A DNA stretch of 64,000 bases. It comes from Lentinula raphanica (lineage: Eukaryota; Basidiomycota; Agaricomycetes; Agaricales; Omphalotaceae). This document shows positions 45,866-57,900 of the stretch, one piece after another. The stretch covers positions 62,001-126,000 of the forward strand of contig JANVFP010000006.1 in the NCBI GenBank assembly GCA_027919835.1. The letters are read 5' to 3'. The notes beneath the pieces are model-generated. The model was not told where the DNA came from. It saw only the letters and a program-made list of their open reading frames with translations, and did no database searches. The position numbers and the translations under genes were made by a program. Positions within the stretch are counted from its first letter, which is position 1. Each line of letters begins with the position of its first letter.

Positions 45866-46295
45866 TAATCGGTGTAGCGCCGACGAGCGGCATAGCCCGC
45901 TACCCCATTTGAGAACATATGTTCTGTAGCCCACCCCCCACCCCCACCTCTCTCTAGCAAAGAGACATGGTACTGGATATATACAGCAGCTTAGAATGCA
46001 AGAATATAGCTTCAGTGACACTGAATTTGGAAGCAATGGGAAAAAAGGGAGGAAACCAGCGACAGGATTAAGGCGGGCCGATAAATCCTGACAACTGAAT
46101 TGAAACCGGGCCGAAGTGCAAAAAAATGCTACTCTCACTGGAACGCAAAAATTAGGGGGCGGTATCGGTGTCGGTGGAAGATACTGATACTGGATAGCGA
46201 TTGCGTAATCACACAGCCACATAACCCGCCCACTACCAGTACCACCGTCTAATACTACTCATTACTATCTTTTCTCTATATTCTATGATCTCTTA

Positions 46296-49200
46296 ATGTT
46301 CAAATTCAAGTCTTCCAAACTCTCAGCTCTCTCAGCTGACTCCGAAACTCAACCGGGGCCAGGACTCAATACAGATGACACACGGTATGTTCTCTATCTA
46401 TCATGAAAGTTGATTCTTCTCACCGTCTTGCCATTATAGCTCTTCATCATCAGATTGCACATCATCCACCACGTTCCGTTTTCAACCTGTGCTAGCTTCG
46501 AATCCTTCACATGCTCAACCAAAACTAGGACGTCCACGCGGTTCCGCTAATATTAGCCGCAGTGTTGTGCCCTCACAGGATCACACTGCTGACACGTCAC
46601 GAAAACGTGGACGGCCACCTGGAACGGGACGGTTACAAAGACAAGCCGAACGATTGAGGAGCTTGCAAGAAGAACGCGACAGAGAGAGCAGTTCAGAAGC
46701 AGCACAATCCAGTGAGCATTTGCCAAAAAAGCGACGACTTGATGAAGCAGATGCTCAACAACCGGTGTGTATTCACATTGTTATCACCAACTGAATACTG
46801 ATTTATGCTATCCTAGATTGTTCCAAGGCCTTCTGTTTCAGTACCTAGCCAAGGGTTGTCAGTAGACCTCACGATGGCGCCGCCTGAAGTTCTGCCACAT
46901 CCGGAACACATGGAGAGTATACAAACTAGCGGGATGGATATCTTTGTGGATGATGATTTGGATGCTGGAGAAGGGGAGGTAGGATTGGCACATGAGGGCT
47001 TAGGCATTGAAGAAGAAGAAGATGATGATGAGTTATACGACGGTGTAGATCAGAATGCTAGTAATACAACTCGTCCGCGTCGAAACCCAAAACCTCTGCC
47101 CGAATGGCTCGAAGCCGAATTCAAACGCTGCATTCAAGCTTCCCATAATCGAGATCCCAATGGACTTCCTCAACTCTACCACGAGCATAGAACGTTCTAT
47201 TTCCCTCGGCCTGCTACATTTTTCACTCTCACTCGAAACCAGAGAGTACCGTCACCTGTCGAACTTTACGATTATGCTTTCTTTCTGTGGGATCCTGCGT
47301 GCTTAGTGCCGGATGGTATTCCGTGTCCCAACTGCGGTACCAAACTCACTCGACACGGTCACTGCGAGCGCCCCCGCCGCTTTGTCGATTTCGAGCGAAC
47401 AGTGTGGGTAATCGGTTATAGATACAAATGTCCAACCTGCATCAACAAGAGCTCCGGAAAACATACAGTCACATTCCGCAGCTGGAACAAGTGTATACTC
47501 AATATGCTCCCCAAGTGGCTTGTCAATGAATTCCCTGCACATCTCTCGCATCGCAGTGGTCTTTCGCGCGGTGTCTTTACGTTCATGCGTACTTGCTTTC
47601 AACATGGCTTTGGAGCAAAACAATTCGCAAACGCCCTTCGAGTTCAACAGCTTCAACGCTACGATGAGCTACATCTCCAATACCTCTACTATATGTGGCA
47701 TTCTCGAAGTCTTCATCACTCAATAGGCCATCGCCAGATTCAACCATTCCTTCCATTTCAAGATCGTTCTCCGAGTGGTTTCGCTGGTTTTGTCCCAAGT
47801 GCTCAGTGGCTACGGGATACCTATGACGAGTACCTAGAGACCCATGTACAAGACATACACCAACACACTTCTATGCTCTCCGCCAATGTTATTGCTATCG
47901 ATCATAGCTTCAAGGTATGTATTGCAGACATCTTTTCACAGATAGACCTTCTCATTCCATTGTACTAGGCCACAAAGCAGGTTACAAAGATCAATGGGGT
48001 ACCGGTGTTCGTAGGCCTCCTGACTCTCACAAACGAAAGAGGCGAAATTCGACTATGTGATCTTGTCGCCTCGAAGTCACATTCCCAGTTCGAGATAGCT
48101 CTATCGCAAATGTCGGAGCACCTCAAACTCTATGGTCACCCACAGCCAGCTATCTGCTATACCGACAACATAGCTGATCAACCTTTCATGGAATCTGTTC
48201 TTCCATCACTCCGCGAAGGTGTCAATCCTGTTGAGAATCATTCAAATCTTGAACCACTCGTGATTCCTCCTGATGTCGAAATCATTACCTCGTTACAGAC
48301 TGTCGCCCAGATCGATGATGCTATGCGCTCAATTGTGCAGCTACTCCCTGACCACGATACCGATCATGGCTTGGTCATTGGTTTCGATGCAGAATATAAC
48401 GTAGAAGTCTCATCGCGTGGCTATGTTACTGGACGCGGGCAAACTGCCATTGTACAAATCGCGTGTGGTAAGAGAATCTTTGTTCTTCAGGTATGGCTTT
48501 GCATCCTTTCATGTATTTGTTACTGAATGATATGTATAGATAGGCCGCATGCTAGCGGGAGGACAGCTCCCAACTGTATTCAAGCAAGTCTTGATGAATC
48601 CACGCATTATAAAAGTTGGCCGTAACATAGGAGCTGACCTCAAATACCTCGAACGTTCGGTATCCGCTTCCTCAAACTCCTTTGTGGGTGCACTCGATCT
48701 AGCAAAACTGGCAAAAGAACGACTTGTCGTTAAGCGTGCAACCATTGGACTCGCTGATCTATGTGCCTGCACATTGGGCAAGCGCTTGAACAAGAACGTT
48801 TCCGACCGTATCAGCACTCTGTGGGAAAACGAAACTTTATCTGAAGAGCAGGTCCGATATGCAGCTCTGGATGCATACGCTTCTCTGCGTATCTACGAGT
48901 ATCTCATCTCCGTCCCAACCCCTTTACCACTACCTCCGGATTCAGCACCTATCCCACTCACACCTATTCTTCTGTTCGGAGATGACCGGTCACGTCTTAT
49001 AGCCCGAGGATGTATTTCGGAGCACTATCAACCACATGGGTCCTATGACAGCCTTACTATCACAGACCTGCGATGTGTGATCGAAGTTCAGCAGGTGTAT
49101 GTCCCTGGCGCGGTCATCTCGACTCACAAAAAGATGGCATTGGAGAGTTTTGGCTTGCCTCCCTTTCATATCGTCTGTCTCAAGTCCCATCTTCGTATCG

Positions 49201-51205
49201 CAGATACTGTCCCATTTGAACTGGGACAATCTTCAGAAACCACGACCATGCCTCCTCTTCCTTCCTCAACCAATTCCTCTGCTCCATCTGACTCAACTGC
49301 CGCAGTCAATAGAGAATATGGTTCGGATGAGGGTATCGGAAGTCTGCTGCTCGATAACATTGATTCATCAGATCAAAGCTCCGCAAAGCTTGCAGTGACA
49401 GATTATGCGATAGATTCCCAAAGTCAAGCAGAAGGCGATGAAGTTCTCCGAAAAGTTGCTCTGACACCATGGGTGACCGATATGCGCAGTCGAGTCAAGA
49501 AAGATCCTTTCCATGTTTTCAATATGTTCTATATACCGGTCGCACATGGTCTTCGGGTCGACTTCTCGCGAGCACTCCGTGATGCGATTTTCCTTCCTGA
49601 TCCTGCTGATCAAAGGCGTATTGAGGTCTGGGGCTCAACACAACACCCACCTCTTACCTGGGAATATTTGGTACGATCTCGTCCCAAGTGGGTTTGGGCT
49701 CATTGTAAGCGTACTATACCTCCACCAGAGCAGCTCTATCCACTTGTCGAACGTGTCTTCCGTGTCTATGGTCCCCTGAAGGATGCAAAAACTGGGTCTC
49801 CCTTATTCAATGCTGCAGCTTGGGCAGTTTCACGGAACATCTTGGAGCTCATCCGGAAGGGATTTCTTTCAGATCCTTTAGATATTCCTCTGTACACACC
49901 TGTGGGTTTAGACTCAAAAGCTGGTGGACTTCCTATCTATCGATGCTTTCGGGGAACTAATTTCACTGAGGGTGGTGTTCATCGGCACTTTACTGAACAT
50001 CTGCCCCAATATGGTACATCGATACGACATGTACACGCATCTCTTCAAGATTTTGTGCTTTGTCATAATCTCCGGGTACGGTTTTTCTCATATCGACTCT
50101 TAATTTTGATTCACCTATGTACTATCAGGTCGGGACATTCAACAGCACCGGACAGCCTTGGGGAGGCCATTACAGTATATGGCTTACCAACGAGCTTCAA
50201 GAAATTCTTCTAACGATTCGGCACCACAATCTGATATCCGAGCTACCTTCTGGCATCATTCCAAAGGGATGGATCAACGGCAACTTCTATCAGTCAACCA
50301 CCGAGGTTATTGGTATTCTTCCCATACCCGATGCTATTCGACGCGAGTCCGGAATGCTCGAATATCGACCAGATATTGATCACCAGCAAACACATTGGTT
50401 TGTCGCATCTCTTCAGGGAACCCGAAGAGCAGTTCTACCTGTAGCTAATCCATACGAAGAAGAGCGCTTCCGGGGATATGTTGCGGCAAATACAGGTTCA
50501 TCTGAACCGCGCTGGGACAACATTGTTCGTGCGTGGAATACTGCTGCAAATACTGATAAAAACTTATCCTACAAGGTAACATTCTATCGAGATATCTTCC
50601 GACACTGTACTAATCATTATATTGAAATTTGGGCACAGCTTATAGAGCATCTACGGCTCTACTACAATGGAGACTGGAAGTCTCTCACAAATATCAAGCA
50701 AACACTCGCACAAACAGCTCAAGACCGAAAACGTGCAAAGAAACCTGTGAACGACCCAATCCGCACCAAAATGTTACCACCTGCAATGGAAGCGCCACTT
50801 GCTCTTCATTCCGTCCCACAGGGCCTGCGAGAATCCAGAGACGATTCAATTCAAATGAATGAGATACAAACGGAAGGAGCTGACCTTGCCACCCAGACAC
50901 CCATGCCACCACCTGATCCTCCATTGAACACTTCCACGCCTTCAGTGATCGATCAAAATCTCGCACCTGCACCTTCGAATATTGTCGATAGACTTGCTGT
51001 TCAACGCGTTGAGGACAGAGCACAGCGACCAACTAAGAAAAAGCCGAGGCAGCCAAGGAGGTGTAAAAAATGTGATAAGGGTGAGGATTGTAATGGTCGC
51101 TCAAACGTGCGGTTGTGTCCGAATGTCTGTCGTGATTGTGGAAAGAAGGAGTGTAATGGTCGAGACTCGAAAAAGCCTCATATTCGATGCGAGAATGCAA
51201 GATGA
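46296..51205 (+). CDS. Putative DDE-type transposase with embedded DEDDy 3'-5' exonuclease domain
   Basis: Six exons (46296-46384, 46440-46764, 46817-47914, 47969-48490, 48540-50075, 50129-51205) join in frame to 1548 residues. In order: AT-hook-like motifs (GRPRGS near 60, KRGRPPGTGR near 86); an acidic stretch; a zinc-binding region (CPNC near 308, CPTC near 343); VIAIDHSFK (Asp about 501) and CYTDN (Asp about 570), which look like the first two acids of a transposase core; a full exonuclease domain with FDAEYN (644-646), GRNIGADLKYL (711) and YAALD (785-789); FRGTNFTEGGVH (Glu about 1155), a candidate third acid; and a Cys-rich tail (RRCKKCDKGEDC; CRDCGKKECNG). All DEDDy residues are present. 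Proteins with this exonuclease and tail are common and unnamed in basidiomycetes. The transposase reading is inference from the inverted repeats and the acid spacing. Confidence 0.8.
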
Positions 51206-51991
51206 TGATGATTGGTTTTGTTGATACCAGATACAGTATCTTATATAGCACTAATGTAGAATATGACTGGCTTATTGAAAGGTTAGAATGTGATTGTCGA
51301 AGCATGGAGATGAAGACTCACCGAGTACTCAGTACTTCCACTCTCAACAGATCAAGCACAGATTCAAATTCTCCCAAGAAAGGTGGAGAGGTTATAGAGT
51401 ATAGAGTACTTGTGATGAATACAGTTTCTGGGCTCTCGCTGGATGAACAAACATGCGATTTTGCTCGACAATGAAGAGAAAGAATGAAAGAGTTGTTAGA
51501 CGCTGGTTCAGCGCTACAATCAAGTCACGTAACACGGCAGTATCTCAAAATTACCTTTTATGTATCATTTTCGAAAAATTCTCTCTTTCTACTTTTTCCG
51601 CTACCTATCCTGTCAGCAAGGCCTCAAAAATCTGGACTTGGCATATCTATCTGCGAGCAATAAATGAAGACCCAGAACATGGGTCTTAGTCTTCTCAGCT
51701 TCACTTATAGTGTTGCAATCCATGGATTTCGAGATTTATCGATAGTTGATTGTCAAGGACACTAGAGAACATACAGTTTTCAGAGATTATTGAGCTCAAA
51801 GATATCATAAATGCCAGGTATATAACAAGAGACTCTGAGAATGATGAAAGTAATAACGACGCTTTCTTTCCCTTTCCTTTTTTCCTTTTTAGGGAAATTT
51901 CCTTTTTGAATTAATTTCCATCCCGCCCACCGACATCGCTATCGGGCCAAAATTAGTGGGGTATAAAACCCTTACCCTAAAGGGTAGCGGG
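51206..51991. other. 3' part of element B
   Basis: The untranslated tail of the transposase gene and the subterminal region. ATCGGGCCAAAATTAG near 51952 echoes CGGGCCGA motifs near the left end. No further gene. Confidence 0.5.
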
Positions 51992-53696
51992 AATGCTCTT
52001 CAGACTTCAACGCTTCAAGCTCGAGCGAAGCTAGGCCGACAATCCTCTGAGGCTTGAGCAATCAATGTGCCCGGATACACCTACCCTTCCCCAGCTGTCT
52101 ATCAGCGATTCTCAGCTCCGCATTCTTGAATGCCATCGTGGGTCTGACGCTCTCTTTGACGGACTCAACACCCTCTCGAAACTAAGACTTCTGTGATCGT
52201 CGAGTCGTTCACAAGTTACAACCGGTCCCCGTCAGTTTTCATCAAGTACTGGCTCCCTACTACACGATGCTGACGTCAAGTGATTCTTGCAGTCCGAGTC
52301 ATACCGGAGCCCAGGTCGAATGAAGTAGGAGAGTATTTGGAAAAGGCTGCATGGCAAAGAGATAGACGTTTGACCCTCGTCAATCTTTTTGATCTGGCGG
52401 ATGTGAAGAATTAGTGGAAGATGGTATTTCGTAGGTATTTCTCTGTCTCTTTGCTCGTTCATCGTCCCTCAATCTCACTCTAGAGCGTCAGAGTTGATAT
52501 ATGGCTTGTGAAGATGAGATGAAGATTCGGAGAAGACGAAGAATATTGGACGCCTTCAAGAAGAAAAACATGGTAGTCCTTGCTCTGTCGACAAGTTGTG
52601 CGTCGAGATTTGACACATTGGAGTTGGCGAATTCGATCGTTCTGATAGCTGAGGAAAGAGGGTTCGACGGAAAGAGCTGGAATGCCTTCGTTTCTTTTAC
52701 CTCTGGCAGCTGCAGTGTTCTATTCTCATCCCATTGGACCCATCCCATCCCATCCCTCCGACTCCTCTCTCCTCTCGCAGATGCAATGACAATCCCAAAT
52801 CCATGCCTCCGTCTGTCTGTCTGTCCGTCCCTCACTCTAGTTCCCCCTACGAGACGAACAGGCGAACTTGACAATGACACGGCATACGAAAGATCCATTC
52901 GGAGATCTTGGAGATGGCTAGGAATAGGGTGTCGACACGAAATTTGGCGGTGTTGGGTGGCATGAGGTTGAAGAGGAAGGATAGCAGACAACACATCCGG
53001 AATATTCAGTGACATTCCGACCTCCTCCCTTCCCCGACCAGCCGAAACACAAGAGCCTGACCGGAAAATGCGGGTCTTTTCGGCAGGAGAAGGATTTAGC
53101 ATGGGAGAGAATGGAGAGACAAATCGCAGACAGTTTTCGTCTTTACCAAATTATCGACACTCCCAATTACCTGTCTCCCTATGGCTGAACAATGATCAGC
53201 TCACCCCTTTTGGCAACTGCTCCCGCTATGGAGTCTCCCGTTCTCCCCAGGCCATTCTGCATTTCCATGTTGCCTATCAGACCTTTCATTCCTACGACAT
53301 CCTCACGATTTGCCTTGCAAAGGACGAAGGAAGGAGGCGAGTCAATGGGATTGAAACGAACGCTCGAGGAATGGAAATGGCGGGTTCTCGGTCATGTTGG
53401 AAAACGCTCCGGAACAGTCCGGAACTGGGTCCGAATTCCAACTTCTCTTTCACTCTTATGGCGGACGCGCGTTTCTCAGATCGACCTCAAATATTTCTGT
53501 CTTGACACCTTGGCTTCAACAGTCGAGCATCCCTTTCGTTTGTCGTCGTGTTCGGCTGGCAGTTTTCTTGCTCTGTGCGGGGGTGATAGAGACATGAACA
53601 ATCTCATCCAGTGAGAGTTTATAACGTTTATTCATGATAAGTAGAAAATACAACAAGGCAATTCGTCTTCACTCTTCTAAGCAACATAAATAACAA
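51992..53696. other. Repeat-derived stretch between element B and S7
   Basis: 51992-52030 continues the interrupted R-type repeat. Long frames near 52500-53100 on both strands lack any family or splice support. 53603-53617 carries the S 3' element CTCATCCAGTGAGAG. Confidence 0.4.
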
Positions 53697-54572
53697 CTAC
53701 TGTGTTTGGTTGGAAGTTGACTGCGACTGTCGTTGAGTTTGATGAGTACGCATCCAGTTCTCGACCACGGTTTTCTCCTCCCCATGCGGAAAATATTTCA
53801 GGGATTCATGAAAATTCCTTTCGGCATCTTCTAGGATCTCATCCGACAGTGGCTGCCTAGCATCAAGAGCTAGTTTTGCACGCATCAAAATACACCGGAG
53901 TTGGAATCCTGCATCATTAAAGACTCTCCGTTGACGTACTCGAGGATCAGTTTCGACGCGATGAGTGAGAGAAAGGATCAACAAGGAATCTCCATCATCC
54001 TTGATTTGTTCTTCGATGACTTCCTGAACACCAAATGTGAGAGAGAGAGTATCAGAGGATGAATGGATGATAGATCATAATGTAATGCTTACCATGGAAG
54101 CCGGATGCATCACCCGAATTGTCTTTTGTAATTCTTTGTGTAGCGCAGCCTTGGATGAGCTTCCAGGACTACTAACGGCAGCATTGTAAAAACGGACCAG
54201 TGACTGAATTTTGCCAATGGTCAGAGGAATTTTGAGACTAAAGAGCAGACTACTATGCACTCACTGCATACCATTCATCTGTCTGCTCAAAATATGTTAC
54301 GTGAGAATTGGAGCGTCAGTGGGAGATCATTGGATACGTACTTCATCTGCTTGAGGTGCCACATGCTCGACTCCTCGACGTTGGACGTCCAACAGTGATC
54401 CCTGTTCAGGAGGAGAGCGAGATCGTAGACCCTCGGACTGAGCCACTCCAGTCAAGGACAGACCGGAGTTCATCAAAGTGGTACTAGTAGGGGCGGCAAA
54501 AACGCCAGAAGACACGGTAGCTGCTCCAAGAAGCAAAAGAGCGAGTACTCGAGTTGGCGTGAAGCGGGTCAT
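53697..54572 (-). CDS. S7: small secreted protein of the S family
   Basis: Four phase-0 exons (54572-54342, 54282-54265, 54203-54093, 54023-53697) give 228 residues. Exon 1 has RVLALLLLGAATVSSGVFAA as signal and SPPEQGSLLDVQRRGVEHV with the RR site. Exon 2 is six residues (TDEWYA). Exons 3 and 4 encode a helical basic-acidic domain (ALHKELQKTIRVMHPASM; THRVETDPRVRQRRVFNDA) and the C-terminal motif AERNFHESLKYFPHGEEKTV. No recognised catalytic motif. The product is probably secreted; target unknown. Confidence 0.78.
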
Positions 54573-54645
54573 CGTGCGGCAGTAGAGAGCGTTGACGTTT
54601 TGATAGAACTGTGGGTTGGTTCAACTTGGTTGTAATTTCGTGTGA

Positions 54646-54697
54646 GGAGACCAGCTCTGAGGGGAAATCGGTTTGTATCGCTGAGCTTTTATGTATA
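54646..54697 (-). promoter_or_regulatory. S-family promoter module (S7)
   Basis: TATACATAAA (54697-54688) and CTCAGAGCTGGTCTCC (54661-54646), about 75 bp before the ATG. Confidence 0.65.
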
Positions 54698-55990
54698 AAT
54701 GTATAGCCATCGATTGAAGAGATGTTTAAACTTCATACCGTCGGCCAGGACACCTGGCCCATTGATATTCTTCAATGGTTCACCGGATTTGCTGCTTCGT
54801 TGTCTGGAAAGCAAAGTGTCTTGCGGGTGTCTTGACTCTTCTGGGATTCCTCATGACTATACATCAGACATCCACGGCCTGGTCAACCAAGCCAGGCGCA
54901 CAACGGCGCACAACTGGAACTAGAGCCTTGACAATGTGTTCACCTATGTGCTTGGGAGAATATTGATGTAGATCATGGACCGGTATGGACACGTATGGAC
55001 CTCGATAGCCCGCCACTTGTCTCCATTGTGCACAGCAAAATATTTTGAAACGCCCTCATCGGAGCCCCTTCGATATATAATCGGATTCAATTCGTTCTCC
55101 TCGGGCCTATGGAGAGAGACGAAAACTCGTAACGCCTTGCAACAACGAATTCAGTCAAGTATTTCCAGAGTGAGTGGGGGCGTTGATCATGATAGTTCAA
55201 GGTAAAGAAAAGGAAAGCAAATCTATTGTTCTGAATCTGTCAAGAAATCATATACAGCAGGAAGATGAGAGGAACAACGGCATTCGTTATAGATGCGACG
55301 AGGACCCCAACATTTTCACTTCAAATGGACATTGAGTTTGGATTCTGGAAAGTATCGTCAACGAAAGGTGAAATTTTGAAAGTTGACGTCGACATCACTT
55401 ACCATCGAAACCTGACTACAACCATGAGCATTGATAACCCTACTCCGATCGTACTCACAGGTAGGCAAGCCGCGATGCAGGTATGCTTATTGGAAACATT
55501 GAATGTTTTTTTATGCAGGTGACGATCGCGGCGGGTATATGAGTGTTTTGATGAGCAGGGTGGTAAAGACTTGAATCGATGAGGACCAATTTTTCGAGCT
55601 CGCTGCTTCCAGATGTTTCTGCCAGCATGGTTTGTATCGCGAGCGGGAGTAAAAGCAGAATCAATGTCGAGGTTTGAGCTTGAGATTGCCTTGCAAGAAA
55701 GAGAGAGACGAGAGAGAGAAAAAGAGAGAGAGGTAGCCTGGCTGGCCGTCTGTAGTTCACAAAAAAAGAGTAAACTCGTTTGTGAATAAGCCTGGTACCT
55801 GGGATGCGTAGAACCTCCATGCCCCCACTTTTAAACTCCGCCCTCACTCAAAATCATCATCGTCACCTTCACCATTGTCAATATGTGAGTATACATTGCT
55901 TTTCCAGAGCTCAATGATGCAGGGAAAGCATTTCATGAGCTCTGAGAGGGTTTCGAGCTGAACTTTTGCTACTGTTCAACCCAAACCATG
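54698..55990. other. S7 upstream flank and unannotated stretch
   Basis: 54783-54800 and 55045-55090 repeat the S-flank motifs (TTTGCTGCTTCGTTGTC; TGAAACGCCCTCATCGGAGC). A plus-strand frame at 55265-55522 is open but unsupported. 55690-55740 is a GA-rich low-complexity run. Confidence 0.4.
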
Positions 55991-57900
55991 GTCCATAGTG
56001 CAAGGAAAATCGTGGGCAAGAGAGAGGGGGAGAGAGAGAGAAGAGCACATGATCGTGTAAGCTATGTTCGGCTTTTCGTGCCGGTTACTATTAGACCTTC
56101 TTTACAGCGCGTCGAACAGCTTCGTCCTTCACAACTTCCCTTCCCTTCTTCCCCTCTTATAAATGTGTTCACTTGCAAGGTTTCTCACTTCCAAACAACA
56201 CCTGAATCCATCGACTTGATACGAATCTCATTGTGGAGAAATGGTGGATCGATATCGCAGGCGCAGGCAGAGTGACGAAGAGAGAGGCAGAGGACCGGAG
56301 GGACCGAGGACACAGCTGGACAGCCGACTCTAATAATAACTCTCAATACATCTAGAGTCCACCGTCTGCACCCATTTATCACTTCACTGCCCGCCCTTAC
56401 CGCCGCCGAGGGCATATGTGCATCCAATAGACATTCGAGATTTCTGAACTTTGAAGCCTGAATGTATGCATTCGTCGATCTCTAAACAAGACAAATCGAA
56501 CTCGAAAGGCAGGGAGATAGTTCACAGAAGGGCGTATCTCAATACCCGTACGTCTATTTCTCCAATTCTTTGTAATTTATCCACTGAATGTCTTTTTAGC
56601 TCTACATCAACTAGGAGCAGAAACAACTCGACACCGGACGAAGGTGGTCTCGGATATGGGCTCAATACTCGACGAAAGGCTTTCTATACGTACAACACGA
56701 TAATGCGATCGGAGAAGCTGAAATACCCGCTTAAAGTTACCCTCTATTCCTCCTTAATCTCCAGTCTCCAGTCTCCATCCCATCTCGTCAAAGCCACGTG
56801 CACCCTCCTCCTTCCCATCCACTCCTCAAATTGCAGTAACGATCCCGATCCCATCCACAACCTCTACTCCTTCCCTCACTCTCTCCCCTCGGCTTGCCCG
56901 AAGGGACAAAACAGCACAACTTGACCAGGAGAAATGTGGAGATACCGATCATGATGCTGTAGTGATGGGGATAGTGGGAAGGGCGTGAAGGGTTGTTGAA
57001 AGGGACGGACGAATCGAAGCCGCGTTTAGTCTGATTGCATCAGCTAGTGGTGTTATCTCACTCACCATCCTCCTGGAACAATACACTATGAATTCTTTGC
57101 ATCGCCGCCACGGAAAGTTTTCCAATCCCTCCAGTCTCGATATCCACCCAAGATTAGTCGACCTACTGCCACACCTCCTCCTCGTGTATTCATCTTCATC
57201 TTCCCTTTCAACATATTCCTCCTCTTCTTCATCTCCGAACTCTTCCTCTCCTTCTCTAAATTCATCTTCGCGCATCCGCATGAACGCCTGCTTGACACGG
57301 TCAGCGGTGAGGAGGGTGTTTCGTTTGTCACCTTCTTTTCTGTCGGACGAGGAAGAAGCAGGCGGCAGAAGCGGAGGAGAAGGAGGAGAAGGAGGAGTGA
57401 GAGGAGTCGTGTTCTCGAACTCCGGATCCTCTTCAACGTCGCAGGATTCTTTTTCTTCGTCTTCGACGTTCGTCGTCAGAGTTCGGGTCAAAATCTGCAT
57501 ATAGGTGTTCTTTTCAGTCTTTCTTTCAGAGTTATCATATCGCCAACCATACCTCGAGCACGTTCTACGCTCTTTGCTTCCCTCCATCCTCTCTCCCTCT
57601 TCTTCCTCCTTCCCGTCTTCCCGTCTTCCTCCTTCTCGTCTTCCCTTCTTCCTCCTTCCCGTCGTCATCATCCTCACCCGGAAACAAAACCGCGGATGCA
57701 CCGCAGGGATGAACACGACTCGTTTTTTCCCCAGTAACGAGATGGTTTGGGGGATTTGATGAGGGAGAGGAGGGGGTTTGTATTCGGGTTTTGGTTCGGT
57801 TCGAGTTCTGGTCGGGGTTTGGAAGTCCTGGATTCGGTCTTCTAAATCGTCTTCGTTATCGTTATACGTGCTCCTCCGACTGGAGTCGCGCAGCGCGGCA
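55990..57900. repeat. R repeat, copy 2 (best-preserved)
   Basis: 56030-56310 matches 62560-62990 (GGCTATGTTCGGCTTTTCGT). 56330-56960 and 57100-57440 match R copy 1; 56510-56640 matches 63185-63300 almost base for base (CAATACCCGTACGTCTATTT). A minus-strand frame at 57716-56949 is open for 255 residues and includes DRVKQAFMRMREDEFREG followed by a Glu-rich run. Copy 1 has the same region with frameshifts. It could be a small real gene, but its composition is low-complexity. Confidence 0.5.

Larger units (their letters stand above)
45866..51991 (+). mobile_element. Element B: autonomous-looking DNA transposon with exonuclease-containing transposase
   Basis: The left end begins TAATCGGTGTAGCGCCGAC and carries CCCGCTACCC at 45896-45905. 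The right end carries TACCCTAAAGGGTA and GGGTAGCGGG (51982-51991). The ends match element A. An AA dinucleotide borders both sides. The sequence on both sides resembles the uninterrupted copy at 41.5-41.6 kb, so this is an insertion into a repeat. It encodes a single long multi-exon gene (46296-51205) on the plus strand. Confidence 0.8.

Noticed and set aside
52488..53102. Minus-strand frame of 204 residues and overlapping plus-strand frames
   Set aside because: Overlapping frames on both strands, no motif, and location between a transposon and S7 in repeat-derived DNA.
55265..55522. Plus-strand frame of 85 residues that looks moderately protein-like
   Set aside because: No conserved motif, no partner exon and no similarity to other parts of the window.
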